Position numbers and translations under genes: made by a program
Part shown: positions 43,895 through 53,769 of the stretch, in pieces
Position numbering within the stretch: the first letter of the stretch is position 1
How the letters are laid out: the number at the start of each line of letters is the position of its first letter
The notes under the pieces: model-generated
Database searches by the model: none
The model's input: the letters and a program-made list of their open reading frames with translations, nothing else
Told to the model about the DNA's origin: nothing
Origin: Terriglobia bacterium
GTDB lineage: Bacteria > Acidobacteriota > Terriglobia > Terriglobales > Acidobacteriaceae
DNA: 64,000 nt
Assembly: GCA_020073385.1 (NCBI GenBank)
Contig: JAIQFH010000036.1
Coordinates: 1 to 64,000, forward strand
Reading direction: 5' to 3'

Positions 43895-45490
43895 TTAATC
43901 GCCCTCCTGACAGCTGCCGTATCGAGCATGCGGGCGAAGGCCAGCCGAGATGTGCCAGGCCTGAAGCCATGCATCTTTCGCTTGTCTGGACGTGCCATCG
44001 GCCGCCAATCCGGCAGCATAGTGTTTTAGGGCTTTTGAACGAGCGGATTCCACCTTGCCGCGGCCTTGTGCTCCACCAGCCCGCAGGAGCAGGTCTGAAT
44101 AGGCATCGCCAACCATGAAATGTGTGAGTGCTGCGGTCGGCGCATCGAGGCCCCTTTTGATGAGGTCTTCGCCAACAGAGATGACAGCGTCGGGCTCCTG
44201 GCACTTAGCGGCGGTCATCCAGACGAACGAAGCTAATTTCCCAGACTCGGTATCTGGAGATAGATGTCTCGCCCGCTCAAGCCAGCTACCGTTGTAGGAA
44301 AGGCGACCGTCTTCGTTTGGCGCAATCACCGCACCCAGACCTTCCAGCTCTGATCGCAATTCGGCTTTCTCGGGGCTGCTGGAATCTGGTATACCGAATT
44401 GGCCCTCGCTCATTTGAAGTCCACCCTCCGCAATGCTGCCAAAGGCCGTGAGCAGGCGGTCGGCGGCGATCAGGCCCGCTGCCTGCCTGTTGGGCTCGAG
44501 CGGCTTTACAGCGTTCAACCAATCGCGGAGTGTGGGTACAAGAGGATTGCGCCAGTCATCACCCGCAGGGGATGGAATTTTCTTTATTTCCTCTTCAGTG
44601 CAATCGTGCGCGCAGGCAGCCGAGAAGCGCTTGGATTGAAGTTGAGAAACCGTGGTATCCAGGTCGTACAGCTTTTCTATGCGATCGGAAACCGCGGGGT
44701 CTACCCCCGCGATTGCGACAGCACGGCGAAATTGAACGGAATCCGCCTGAGGATCGTCGCTGTTCTGTGAGTCGGGGAACATCGGTTCGCTCCAGAATGG
44801 CAAGTGAGCCCATACATACGCTGCTGGCCCAAACTTTGGTTTGCCGGCATCGAATGCGAGACGGTGTCCCGAATCGTAGGAATTGATGATCTCGATCGAG
44901 CCAGGGCGCCAGACGCCGACATCATCCTGCTCGCTGGGACCGTAGGTTCCATTGAACTGTTGATTGACGGTTCTCTGGGCGGCGCGTCCAACTGCTTCGT
45001 CCGGCACACTGACTTCAACCTGGACCATACTCATCGTGCAGGTTTCGTTGATCAGGCTTTCCCCCTGCAGCGTTGGCAGAACGGCCGGAGAAGGCGCTCG
45101 TGGCGGGCTAAACGAAACCAGTCGAGCGATCTGAGCGCCATCCGCGAGCGTCGCCGTTTCGCCCAGGATCACGCACTCACCGCCAATGCCAATCGATGCC
45201 GGGTCGACTCTTGTTGCGCGGGGATGATGCGCCATCCAGTCGTTTACGGTGATTCCCTCGTGGAGCTCCGAGATAGCTCGATTGGCAGCAACTGCAAAGT
45301 TCGGCGCGTCGCTCCAATCAGCAGTCGGGGGCCCGACTTTCGGTTGAGACTTCGGTGGTTGAGAGACCTGCGGATGAGACACCTGTGGTTCAGAGATCGG
45401 CGCGTGGGCTGAAGAACGGTAGGCTGATACTACAAACGCAGATGTCCCGGCCGCGACTGTTATGCCGAACAAGATTAAGAGGCGCCTCAT
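43895..45490 (-). CDS. Exported protein of unknown function with Pro/Gln repeats
   Basis: A 531-residue frame. The N-terminus (MRRLLILFGITVAAGTSAFV) is a signal segment. Three short tandem repeats (PQVSHPQVSQP-like, about residues 34-52) form a linker. The rest is a mixed alpha/beta region with C-containing segments ('FSAACAHDCTEEEIKKIPSP') and a helical C-terminus ('ESARSKALKHYAAGLAADGT'). I recognise no family. It is probably periplasmic. It is transcribed toward the radical-SAM operon and 361 bp upstream of it. Confidence 0.65.
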   Translation of the reverse strand: MRRLLILFGITVAAGTSAFVVSAYRSSAHAPISEPQVSHPQVSQPPKSQPKVGPPTADWSDAPNFAVAANRAISELHEGITVNDWMAHHPRATRVDPASIGIGGECVILGETATLADGAQIARLVSFSPPRAPSPAVLPTLQGESLINETCTMSMVQVEVSVPDEAVGRAAQRTVNQQFNGTYGPSEQDDVGVWRPGSIEIINSYDSGHRLAFDAGKPKFGPAAYVWAHLPFWSEPMFPDSQNSDDPQADSVQFRRAVAIAGVDPAVSDRIEKLYDLDTTVSQLQSKRFSAACAHDCTEEEIKKIPSPAGDDWRNPLVPTLRDWLNAVKPLEPNRQAAGLIAADRLLTAFGSIAEGGLQMSEGQFGIPDSSSPEKAELRSELEGLGAVIAPNEDGRLSYNGSWLERARHLSPDTESGKLASFVWMTAAKCQEPDAVISVGEDLIKRGLDAPTAALTHFMVGDAYSDLLLRAGGAQGRGKVESARSKALKHYAAGLAADGTSRQAKDAWLQAWHISAGLRPHARYGSCQEGD

Positions 45491-45615
45491 ATCACTGATT
45501 TGAGGCTACTGTCCCTGGGTTTTCAAGATTACTGTTGTGAACAGATTTTCCGTCAATCAAAGCCTGTGACCACTGTAACTGCCGGGCACCGTGCCAATCG
45601 GTGTCTAATGTCCTC

Positions 45616-46695
45616 ATGAAGGTGTTTCCTCGGCATGTTGTTCTGGCACTTGTACAAGCGTGTTTGGTTTTGCCTGTGTTTAGTCAGTCCCCGTGCGGGA
45701 CTCCGGGACCTATCCCTTTTCAGGATCACGGTAAGTGGGGATATTTGTCAGGTGCGGGAATCGCCATTGCAGCCCGATTCGATTTTGCGGGTCCGTTCAC
45801 AGCCGACGGCGCTGTCGTTTGCGACTCAACCCAATGTGGCCTCATCGACCGGAACGGAAAATTCATTCCTCCGACTTGGCTTCCGCATCGACGGCTCTTT
45901 CCTCAGCACTTCTCGGAGGGATTATCGCCAGCAATCGAAGATGGCAAGTGGGGCTATGTGGATCACAAAAGAAAGATCGTCATCCCCTTTCAGTTTGACC
46001 ACGCCTACCCATTCGAAAGTGGCATGGCAAGAGTATTTGTGGACAAAAAAGCCTTCTTCATAAACAAGCAAGCGAAGCGCATGACGCCGTCTTTCGATTG
46101 GGCTTACGATTTCCATGAGGGGCTCGCGGCGGTCCAAGTCAGGGATAAAGTAGGCTACATCCAGAGGGACGGCAGTTACGCGATACCGCCCATCCATCAC
46201 AGCGCAAGCGGTATTGATTTTGCTGAAGGTTTGGTTGCCGATCGTGTAAAGGGAAAAGTCGGATTCATGGACAGGACAGGGAAGATTGTGATCCAGCCGA
46301 AATACGACGACGTTTTTCCTTTTTCAGGCGGACTCGCACCCGTGGAACTTGAGGGCAAGTGGGGCTATGTAGACAAGGCTGGCAATTTGGCAATCCCGAT
46401 TCAGTACCAATTCGCGCACGTGTTTTCAGAGGGAGTCGCCTCCGTCTATCTTGACGGCAAGGCGTACTACATTAAACCTGACGGCAGCCCGGCATTCCCA
46501 GCAACTTTCAATTCAGCGATGCCCTTCTGCGGAGGCGTGGCTTCCGTGGAAACCTACCACGCCACCGAGCCTCCTCCCGAACTAAGTGGGTGTAGAGCCG
46601 GGTGGGTCAAAGGCAAGCACGCGGTAATCGATCATGAGGGAACCTACCTGTGGCGTGATGCCGATGAACAGACGTGGCATGGCCCTTGCCTCTGA
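45616..46695 (+). CDS. WG-repeat exported protein
   Basis: About 359 residues with a signal segment (MKVFPRHVVLALVQACLVLP) and repeats of the 'GKWGYVDKAGNLAIPIQYQF' type, which is the WG (KWG Leptospira) repeat. At least seven copies fill residues 40-330. These repeats form solenoid folds of unknown ligands in secreted proteins. An in-frame ATG at 45601 would add five residues. The C-terminal residues have Cys-containing segments that may stabilise the last repeats. Confidence 0.82.
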   Translation: MKVFPRHVVLALVQACLVLPVFSQSPCGTPGPIPFQDHGKWGYLSGAGIAIAARFDFAGPFTADGAVVCDSTQCGLIDRNGKFIPPTWLPHRRLFPQHFSEGLSPAIEDGKWGYVDHKRKIVIPFQFDHAYPFESGMARVFVDKKAFFINKQAKRMTPSFDWAYDFHEGLAAVQVRDKVGYIQRDGSYAIPPIHHSASGIDFAEGLVADRVKGKVGFMDRTGKIVIQPKYDDVFPFSGGLAPVELEGKWGYVDKAGNLAIPIQYQFAHVFSEGVASVYLDGKAYYIKPDGSPAFPATFNSAMPFCGGVASVETYHATEPPPELSGCRAGWVKGKHAVIDHEGTYLWRDADEQTWHGPCL

Positions 46696-46855
46696 GAAGA
46701 GGGACTCTTCAACAGACACAGCCGATTTCTCTCATCAAGCTAGTGACGGAAAATGGAGCGCAGCGTGTAGGCTGCGATGACGGCGACAGATAAATCTGCG
46801 GGCTAAGGTCAATCGCCGGTCGTTCATTCAGAGATGTCGTGCCGAAAACTGGAGT

Positions 46856-48196
46856 TCAGTTGCTGGATGTATCGTCGTTCCGACCGAGAACTGTCGTGAA
46901 GCCTCGCCGTTCGGCACGCTTCACCAGTAGAAGCGCCGCAGTTCCCACTCCGATTGCCGCCCCTGCGGTCGCTAGCGTCCAAGCCAGCCCTTCCGGATCT
47001 ACGATAGAGAGCATCGTCCCTAGGATGAACAGATACACGGCTGGCACTCCCAGGGCCCAAGCCATTGTGATCAACACGTCCCACTTGGAGTCAGCTTCCG
47101 GTTCCTCGCACGTACTGCTGAGTTGTGTCATCTGTTCGTGTTTGGAAGACCGATTCAGGCCCCACCACATCGCTCCGGCAAGTAATAGAAGCTCGAACGG
47201 ACGCATGTGCTGTTGAAGCGGTGTGTACTCGTGGACATTCAAGGATTCAGGAACTACTGGATGTAAAGCATGGGCGACGGTGCTGGCAACGTCTTCCGTC
47301 AGCGTGCCTACCACCACTGTGTACAAGAGGCCGACCAATCCTGAGGACAGAAAATCTATGACGAAAGTGGAACGGAATCTCTCGCGTCGTTCGTCGAACG
47401 GCATAGTAAGAACCCGTGCCATCCAGAAACCCAGCATCGTCCCCGCAAACTCAAACGGCAGGTCGATTTCATCGTTCGAATGAGGATTGCTCAAATACCC
47501 CGCCTTCTCTGCCCACGCTTGGATGAAAAACCAGAACAGTCCCACATTCATGAGAATCCGCGCGAACCGCAGAGTGTCGTCCAAATTCGTAGACGCATCT
47601 GAAGGCAAAGTATTCAGGCTGAGCGAACCCTGGTCCCGAAACGCTCCGTAGATTTTGACGGAAACAAGGGCAAACAGAATACTGACAATCGCCGGGCCCA
47701 TGAGAAAGTCGTTCCAATGAGAGTATTCGACTCGGTATAGAAAACCACCGAGCGAAGAGACGATGTGATTCAGTCCATCGTGAATCCATGTTTCGGGTCC
47801 GAAAAAGTGGACCAGTTTTTTGAAATGGAACTTGCCTTCGTTTCTGAACTCAGAAAAGAAGCCGATCGTTGCAGTGGCCAGCAATGAGAGCGAAAGGCGC
47901 CGCTTCGGCGGAATTGGGAAGGTATTTGATGAAAACAAAATTACGAGGGCCGCAGCCGCGCCGGCCATTGCCAGCATTCCAAAATTTCTAGCCCACGGTA
48001 GATACGGCAAAGCCGCTCCCAAGTTGCCGCGCAGCCATGCCCAATAAAGTGCGGTGTAGCCAGTCACGAGAAAGATCGGAAAAGAGATGCTCAAAACGGC
48101 GACAGTAAGTACGACGAGGTAGTTCTTCCAGGCGCTCATGCCCTTTGAGACAGACTTCGAGATCGAGAGACCGGTCCTGGGTGCTCTTACTGGCAT
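46856..48196 (-). CDS. Multi-pass membrane protein, unknown
   Basis: The 446-residue product has about nine hydrophobic helices ('YLVVLTVAVLSISFPIFLVT', 'NFGMLAMAGAAAALVILFSS', 'FGVPAVYLFILGTMLSIVD'-type stretches). It has no recognised catalytic motif. An in-frame ATG at 48139 (MSAWKNYL) is an alternative start. It is followed by the TonB-C protein on the same strand, 17 bp upstream in reading order. Confidence 0.65.
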   Translation of the reverse strand: MPVRAPRTGLSISKSVSKGMSAWKNYLVVLTVAVLSISFPIFLVTGYTALYWAWLRGNLGAALPYLPWARNFGMLAMAGAAAALVILFSSNTFPIPPKRRLSLSLLATATIGFFSEFRNEGKFHFKKLVHFFGPETWIHDGLNHIVSSLGGFLYRVEYSHWNDFLMGPAIVSILFALVSVKIYGAFRDQGSLSLNTLPSDASTNLDDTLRFARILMNVGLFWFFIQAWAEKAGYLSNPHSNDEIDLPFEFAGTMLGFWMARVLTMPFDERRERFRSTFVIDFLSSGLVGLLYTVVVGTLTEDVASTVAHALHPVVPESLNVHEYTPLQQHMRPFELLLLAGAMWWGLNRSSKHEQMTQLSSTCEEPEADSKWDVLITMAWALGVPAVYLFILGTMLSIVDPEGLAWTLATAGAAIGVGTAALLLVKRAERRGFTTVLGRNDDTSSN

Positions 48197-48213
48197 CGTT
48201 TTGTTTCCGTTAG

Positions 48214-50130
48214 TTACTGAACATTCACCTGAACGAAGCCGAGTGACGGATGCCCGTTGATGGTGGCTGGTTCGTACTCCCAGCTCATGAGAGCCGTGCG
48301 GATTGGCTTAATGACGGCCTCGTCTGCAGTTCCCTTTACGTCTACATCGCGAACATGACCGTGCTCGTCGATCTTCACAGCGCATGTCACTTGTCCATGC
48401 CAGCCGGGAATCGAAGGTTTGACGGTATAAACAGCGACCGGCTGAGCAAAGCGCTGATCTTCAGCGTCTGACGTGTAAACCGGCTTTGCTCCTGGAAGCG
48501 TGAAAAGCTCTTCGCCGACATTTGTCGCCGGCTCCAAGGCGTCAATCGCAATTTCTATTTTTCCAGCGCTACTCCCGACGATCGTCAGTTTGCGGGCGAC
48601 AGTCTTTCCTCCAAACGGTTGCAAATCATTGAAAACCGTAATAGCCGAATAGTGATAACGGCCTCGCAGAAATGCAGTCTTGTCCTCAACGAAATACAGC
48701 CTTGCGAGCGTGTCCGGCTTTCCCTGCGGGTTGATGTAACCAGCCGATAACCTGAGCACGGGCAGATTCGCAAGCTTCGCGTCTGTAACGTTCCAATCGG
48801 CATCGTGGAGATCGCTGCCGTTGTCACCAGGCAAGCTGAAAGAAATTGCGTCCATTACATCGTCAGCAACCCTTGGCGCGAACTTTCCCGGGAAAGTTCG
48901 ATAGAACGCAGTTTCCGTTTGCACTTCGATAACGTTCGCATCATTCAATCTGACTTCTCTACGCCACTTCTTCGGAGAAAGCCAAGTCTCTTCGTACGTG
49001 CCTTTCGCGGAACCATCTTCCGAATGGAAGCTAGCCTTCATGTGGAAAGCGGAAGCACCATCGAGTCGCAAGTCTCCAATCGTGCGCATTCGGTCGAACA
49101 TGGGCCGGGCCTGCGGCTGGTTCGCATCCACTTTTTGATAGTCCACCGGGAAAGTAAACGTCAGACTAGTTGAGATCTGTGCGGGTACACCGTCGACGTT
49201 CTGCGGTTGGAATGTCCACTTCCTGACCGCTGTGAGTGCCGCGTCCTCTATCGCGTTCTCCACCGGACTATACGTCTGCGCTTCCTTTACGCGTCCATCG
49301 CGCCCGATCACGATGTTGACAGTCATGCTCTTCTCGGACGGATTCTTGCTCACCTTGGGCCATTGGACTTCGGCCTTGTCAACGAGAAATGTCCTGGCCT
49401 CCGTCTCGGTCAGATTTTCTGTGACGACTTTCTTACTTGGAGGCGTGGGCTGAGAAATCGCAAACAGCGACTCATCCGGAGAATCGAGATCCTTCAACGT
49501 ATCGACTCGAATGTTGATCGGATCGTCTTTGGTCGCATACGCGATCATCTTCTTGTGGAACTTCCGATAATCCGTCATCACCCCGTAACAGCAAGTCGGG
49601 GACCACAGGTAGATCAATAAGCCGGTGTTGCAGTCGTACGCCAGGAGTACTCTGGTTTCACGGCCCTCCGAATTATTGAAATACTTCTCAGCCATGCACT
49701 GGCCTTGCCCCGAGCCGGGCTCCGCTCCCATCAGTCCGAGCTGATTCATCAGATCAACAGCCGGTTTTGGCAGTGGGTCAACTATTTCGTTGGCCAGCAT
49801 TTCGTCATGCACCGGAAAATAGTCTCCGATATTCTCTTCGTAAACTTGATCACCATTGACGATTCGGGTCTGCGAATAGTCGCGAAGTTTTACGACGCGC
49901 CGCCATTTCGTTGGCGAGAGCCAATATTCCTCAACCGTTCCGTTGAACTCTGACTTCGGATCGTCCTTATCAGTGATCGTGGCCTTCAGGTAAAAAGGCG
50001 TTCCCCCTGGTTCGGCCAAAGTCGAACGGTGGATCATCTGATCAAGCAGTTTGCTAACGGGAACTCTGTTTGCTGCAGCGCCGGCCAATTGCGAGAGCAA
50101 CAGGACCATGAGCGGGATACGAAAGCGCAT
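48214..50130 (-). CDS. Exported protein with two TonB-C-like domains
   Basis: 638 residues with a signal segment (MRFRIPLMVLLLSQLAGAAA). Two domains resemble TonB C-terminal folds: 'MTVNIVIGRDGRVKEAQTYS' with AVRKWTFQPQ (about residues 268-340) and 'VTCAVKIDEHGHVRDVDVKG' with WEYEPATING near the end. The middle part has an outer-membrane lipoprotein-like beta sandwich ('ASFHSEDGSAKGTYEETWLS' and 'RRVVKLRDYS' occur twice). Such proteins in Acidobacteriota lack the membrane anchor of true TonB and are thought to act in the periplasm. The role is unproven. Confidence 0.75.
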   Translation of the reverse strand: MRFRIPLMVLLLSQLAGAAANRVPVSKLLDQMIHRSTLAEPGGTPFYLKATITDKDDPKSEFNGTVEEYWLSPTKWRRVVKLRDYSQTRIVNGDQVYEENIGDYFPVHDEMLANEIVDPLPKPAVDLMNQLGLMGAEPGSGQGQCMAEKYFNNSEGRETRVLLAYDCNTGLLIYLWSPTCCYGVMTDYRKFHKKMIAYATKDDPINIRVDTLKDLDSPDESLFAISQPTPPSKKVVTENLTETEARTFLVDKAEVQWPKVSKNPSEKSMTVNIVIGRDGRVKEAQTYSPVENAIEDAALTAVRKWTFQPQNVDGVPAQISTSLTFTFPVDYQKVDANQPQARPMFDRMRTIGDLRLDGASAFHMKASFHSEDGSAKGTYEETWLSPKKWRREVRLNDANVIEVQTETAFYRTFPGKFAPRVADDVMDAISFSLPGDNGSDLHDADWNVTDAKLANLPVLRLSAGYINPQGKPDTLARLYFVEDKTAFLRGRYHYSAITVFNDLQPFGGKTVARKLTIVGSSAGKIEIAIDALEPATNVGEELFTLPGAKPVYTSDAEDQRFAQPVAVYTVKPSIPGWHGQVTCAVKIDEHGHVRDVDVKGTADEAVIKPIRTALMSWEYEPATINGHPSLGFVQVNVQ

Positions 50131-50300
50131 CTGCTAATACCTCAAAAAGGATATTGGGGAGACCATCAGCGCTGGCAGCCGTATATATTGCCGTGGCTGT
50201 CGAGTCGCGTCGATGCGGCACTATTCTACCTTGGACGCACACTTTGTTGGCGCAATCGCCGCTATCGGATCGCAACTTCCAAGAAAGGTGGACGCATCAC

Positions 50301-51542
50301 ATGATCGAAACCATATCGCCCTGGCCAAGTGTTCGACTTCGCCATGAATCGGCTCCCTTGCTGAAAGAGCGGGAGCAATATCTCATACATCTTTTGCAGC
50401 AAGGATACAGTCGCCTGTCCGTAAGGAACACTGCGGCCTACCTAGTCCATGTAGTGCGCGTGATGAACATGAACTCGATGCGCCTTGTTCCACCGCGGGA
50501 GATTGAAGCGGCTGGGCAATCATGGGCGGCGTATGAAGGGCCGCTTCGAAAAAAGGTGAGCCCCAGAGGGTCACCAAGGGTTTTCGTTCAGGTAGCGCAA
50601 AAGTGGCTGCGCTTTCATGGGCAGTTGGAGACCACGCCGCCCAATCCCTTTCATCGGGTGATCGCAGAATTTATCGATGCGATGCGCTCCGTTCGTGGCC
50701 TGGCTCCGGACACCGTGCACGGCTATAGCTCTCGGGCGTTTGGATTTCTTAAATGGTTCGGCGCACGGTACGAAAGCCTTGAACACGTTTCTTTGCGCCA
50801 CGTTGACGATTTTCTGGCGAGCAAACGTGCCGCGGGTTGGTCAATTCGAACTATCGCCTCGCAATGCCAGGCCCTAAGGACCTTCTTTAGATATGCAGAA
50901 ATTCGGGGTTGGTGCGCTCCAGGCCTCGCGCTAGGGATTCGCAGCCCGAGAATTCCGAAATACGATGGCAGGCCAAAAGCCCCAACGTGGGCCGAGGTTC
51001 GCAGATTGATCGAATCGGCCAATGGCTCCTCACCGAGCGATCTTCGCGCCAAAGCGGTTCTCTTGCTACTTGCGATCTACGGGCTCCGTAGCAGCGAAGT
51101 GTCAGGCCTTCAACTGAGCGATTTCGATTGGCGCAGCGAGATCTTCAGTGTGAAGCGGGCCAAGCGCGGCGGAGTTCAGCAATATCCGATTCAGTACGAA
51201 GTGGGAGAAGCGATCATTCAGTATCTCCAGAAATGCAGGAAACGCTGTGCAAGCCGGCACGTTTTTGTATCCAAGAATCCGCCTTACGGGCCTATTCGCC
51301 CTGGACCGATGTGGCAGATCGTCGGCCTACGAATGCGCAAGTTGGGAATCCAACTGGAACACGTCGGACCTCACTCACTTCGGCATGGGTGTGCAACTCG
51401 CCTGCTTCAGAAAGGAGCATCTCTCCAAGAGATCGCCGACTTCCTCGGTCACCGCGATATCAAGTCAATTGGTATCTACGCCCGATATGACATCCGATCG
51501 CTGCGTAAAGTCGCAGCTTTCAGCCTGGCAGGTGTGCGATGA
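50301..51542 (+). CDS. Tyrosine recombinase 1 of a coupled pair
   Basis: ATG at 50301 has a GGTGG site 9 bp upstream; the in-frame start at 50154 would add unlikely residues. The 413-residue product has an N-terminal SAM-like domain ('QQGYSRLSVRNTAAYLVHVV'), a core-binding helix bundle and a catalytic domain with arginine in 'YGLRSSEVSGLQL', H-x-x-R in PHSLRHGC, 'FLGHRDIKSIGIYARYD' with the nucleophile tyrosine. The second gene overlaps by 4 bp. Coupled recombinases resemble Tn554-type pairs and the RIT trios, of which a third member is not visible here. Confidence 0.85.
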   Translation: MIETISPWPSVRLRHESAPLLKEREQYLIHLLQQGYSRLSVRNTAAYLVHVVRVMNMNSMRLVPPREIEAAGQSWAAYEGPLRKKVSPRGSPRVFVQVAQKWLRFHGQLETTPPNPFHRVIAEFIDAMRSVRGLAPDTVHGYSSRAFGFLKWFGARYESLEHVSLRHVDDFLASKRAAGWSIRTIASQCQALRTFFRYAEIRGWCAPGLALGIRSPRIPKYDGRPKAPTWAEVRRLIESANGSSPSDLRAKAVLLLLAIYGLRSSEVSGLQLSDFDWRSEIFSVKRAKRGGVQQYPIQYEVGEAIIQYLQKCRKRCASRHVFVSKNPPYGPIRPGPMWQIVGLRMRKLGIQLEHVGPHSLRHGCATRLLQKGASLQEIADFLGHRDIKSIGIYARYDIRSLRKVAAFSLAGVR

Positions 51543-52513
51543 AGCTACGCGATGGAGTTCGGGTCTTTGTGGATGGAAAACGCGTCGGCGGAACAGTTTA
51601 TGCGAAGGGGATGCAGACCCTTTCCGCATTCTGCAGACACGCCGGCAATGTGGAGCTGAGCAAAATCTCTGAGCGCAGAGTCGCTTCATTTCTCGATGGA
51701 CCGCGCACGTCAGCGGTCACGTGGCAGCACAAATACAATCTTCTGCGTAACTTCTTTTTGTTCTGGGTGGCGCGGGACGCGTTGCCCGCGGCGCCCATGC
51801 CTGCACCGCGTCCGCCAGTTACGTCGGCGTTTGTTCCATACATTTACTCGCGGACTCAGATTCGTCTCTTGTTGGCCAGTGTTCGAGCCTGTCAGAAGCC
51901 AGACGCGTGCCAGTTTGATGCACGGACTCTTCGTGCGTTTCTTCTGTTTCTCTATGGGACGGGTGCCCTCGTAGGCGAGGCCTGCAGTCTGCGACGTGAG
52001 GACGTGAATTTCAAGAAGCGAGTAATGACGATCCGCGGCAATCGTTTCGACCGTTCCAGAGAAATTCCAATCGGACCCGACTTGTTCAAAGTGTTGCGCC
52101 GATATCACATCACCAACCACCGAAAGGGCGAGATGAATGGTCCGCAGTTCTTTCTGAATAAGGAAGGAAACGCGCTAAACCAGCGCACTTTGATAGGGGC
52201 GTTTCGAAGACTTCGTCAACTTGCCGGCGTTGCTCGCCACGATGGGGCGATCTACCAGCCTCGCATGCACGATTTCAGACACACATTTGCAGTGCATCGG
52301 CTGAGTGCGTGGATCAAACACGGAGCGGACCTAAACCGGATGATTCCCGCACTGTCGGCCTACATCGGGCAGGTTGGCCTGGGCTCGACCTATCGGTACC
52401 TGAATCTGACGCCGGAGCGTTTTCGCGAGCAACTCGACAAACTCAGCCCGCGCCGTGGCAAAAGGCACTGGCGGGACAATCCGGCTCTCATGAGGTTTCT
52501 GGCCGAACTGTGA
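51539..52513 (+). CDS. Tyrosine recombinase 2, catalytic Arg I replaced
   Basis: 324 residues, starting in the last codons of the first recombinase (ATGA overlap). The C-terminal catalytic half has HDFRHTFAVHRL (H-x-x-R), 'GSTYRYLNL' with the tyrosine and an intact fold. The motif that normally reads TG-L-R-x-S/G-E is here 'YGTGALVGEACSLRREDV', with leucine where the first catalytic arginine is expected. Either this partner is inactive and structural, or an arginine elsewhere replaces it. A hairpin lies 52 bp after the stop. Confidence 0.82.
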   Translation: MKLRDGVRVFVDGKRVGGTVYAKGMQTLSAFCRHAGNVELSKISERRVASFLDGPRTSAVTWQHKYNLLRNFFLFWVARDALPAAPMPAPRPPVTSAFVPYIYSRTQIRLLLASVRACQKPDACQFDARTLRAFLLFLYGTGALVGEACSLRREDVNFKKRVMTIRGNRFDRSREIPIGPDLFKVLRRYHITNHRKGEMNGPQFFLNKEGNALNQRTLIGAFRRLRQLAGVARHDGAIYQPRMHDFRHTFAVHRLSAWIKHGADLNRMIPALSAYIGQVGLGSTYRYLNLTPERFREQLDKLSPRRGKRHWRDNPALMRFLAEL

Positions 52514-52564
52514 GCACTGGCGGTGTCTATTTCAATGACGGAGCAAAGGTATTGCTTGGCGATT

Positions 52565-52591
52565 CCGTGGTTACTGAAGGCAGTACCACGG
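52565..52591. terminator. Hairpin after the recombinase pair
   Basis: CCGTGG-T-TACTG pairs with CAGTA-CCACGG across an AAGG loop: 11 bp with one bulged T. No T-run follows, so it may stop transcription weakly or form the end of an element. Confidence 0.45.
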
Positions 52592-52641
52592 TAGCGTCGA
52601 AGTAGTTAGCATGTTTCCAGAGTGGAGACATCCAGACGGCT

Positions 52642-53750
52642 ATGAATCCGACCAGAATAGTTCGTTGGTGTTCAACTTTGCTTGTGATTTTCGTGCTGGC
52701 GTGCCCTGCGTTTTCGGGGATTCGACCATCGTTTCGCCTCGACTACTCCTCTTGGCACGCCACACATATCGTTCTCGTAGCAACAACGAGCACTGATGGG
52801 ACCTTCGAAGTTCTTGAGTCATGGAAAGGCGATCTGAAGATCGGCCAGCGCGTTGTGGTTCCGGAGCTTCGTCCCTCGTCCAAAGCAGTACCGATCTCGC
52901 TCTACCCCAAATCGTGGTCGGACGCCGTTGCGGGCGGCGTTACAGAAATGATTCCACAGCTGCTGGCCGGCTCCCGAATGATTCTCTTCCTAGAAAGCGA
53001 AGAGCGCCAGACACTGACAAACAAAACAGGCAAGACTGAACACTCGTGGAAGCCAGCGGACATATTCGGCGAAATGAAAACCTCTGTCCTCTGGATAGAC
53101 GGGGCGACCATGTCTATCAGTTCGTTCAACTCATGAATCCGGGTCCGAGTGTATTTTTTGAATTTCATGAGTCCGAGCAAAAAGTCCGTGATCGTGTAAC
53201 CGAAATTGACGAAGCTCAAAAAGAACTAACGGTGTCAGTCGCTGAGAGCGATGGCGCAGTTAGAGCCGAGCGTCTCAAACAATACGTGCACTCAGACATA
53301 TTTCCGGCACGCTTGTTTGCTCTTGAGGAACTTGGCAAGTCTGGTCCCGAGGCGGTTCCGACGATCATTGCGATGCTAGACGATCCGAGTTTTGACGCGG
53401 AGGCAGATGGTTTGATCAAAGCGTTGGTCAAGGCCGGCGGCGAGACTGTCGGAGAGGAAGTGACCGGTCGCTTGCGGCGAGAGTTGGCGTTCTGGAAGAC
53501 AGCGGGCCCAAATCTGACGCCGGGATTGTGGAACCAAGATCTAAATAGCGGTACGCCGCTTCGCGGACGCTACTCCCAGACTTATGAACTCATTCTTGCG
53601 CTTGAAAGTACGCACTATTCGCCCGCCCGAAAAACAGCCATTGAACTCCGTGATCTCTGGCGTTCTCTCCCTCAGTTGAACGACTCAAGCGGTCTAAACC
53701 AAATGGCAGAAGAATGCGACAAGCTGATCAGTCAACTGGGGTCGAAGTAG
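52642..53750 (+). pseudogene. Exported HEAT-like protein with a -1 frameshift
   Basis: The first frame (52642-53136) has a signal peptide and 'YSSWHATHIVLVATTSTDGT'; it reads off family-like sequence at GAC GGG GCG ACC (about 53100) and then stops. The -1 frame continues smoothly as DHVYQFVQLMNPGPSVFFEF and then HEAT-type helices ('RLKQYVHSDIFPARLFALEE', 'AVPTIIAMLDDP') to 53750. Restoring one base in the GGGG run would give one protein of about 369 residues. It is a recent indel or a programmed slip; without function data it is treated as broken. Confidence 0.7.
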
Positions 53751-53769
53751 GTGTCGATTGGGCACGTCA

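Noticed and set aside
43895-45490. Part of the radical-SAM operon
   Set aside because: It is on the same strand but 361 bp upstream with a signal peptide and no coupling; a shared transcript is not supported.
50301-52605. A full recombinases-in-trio element
   Set aside because: Only two coupled recombinase genes are seen. The 52309-52605 frame is not a recombinase and overlaps the second gene.
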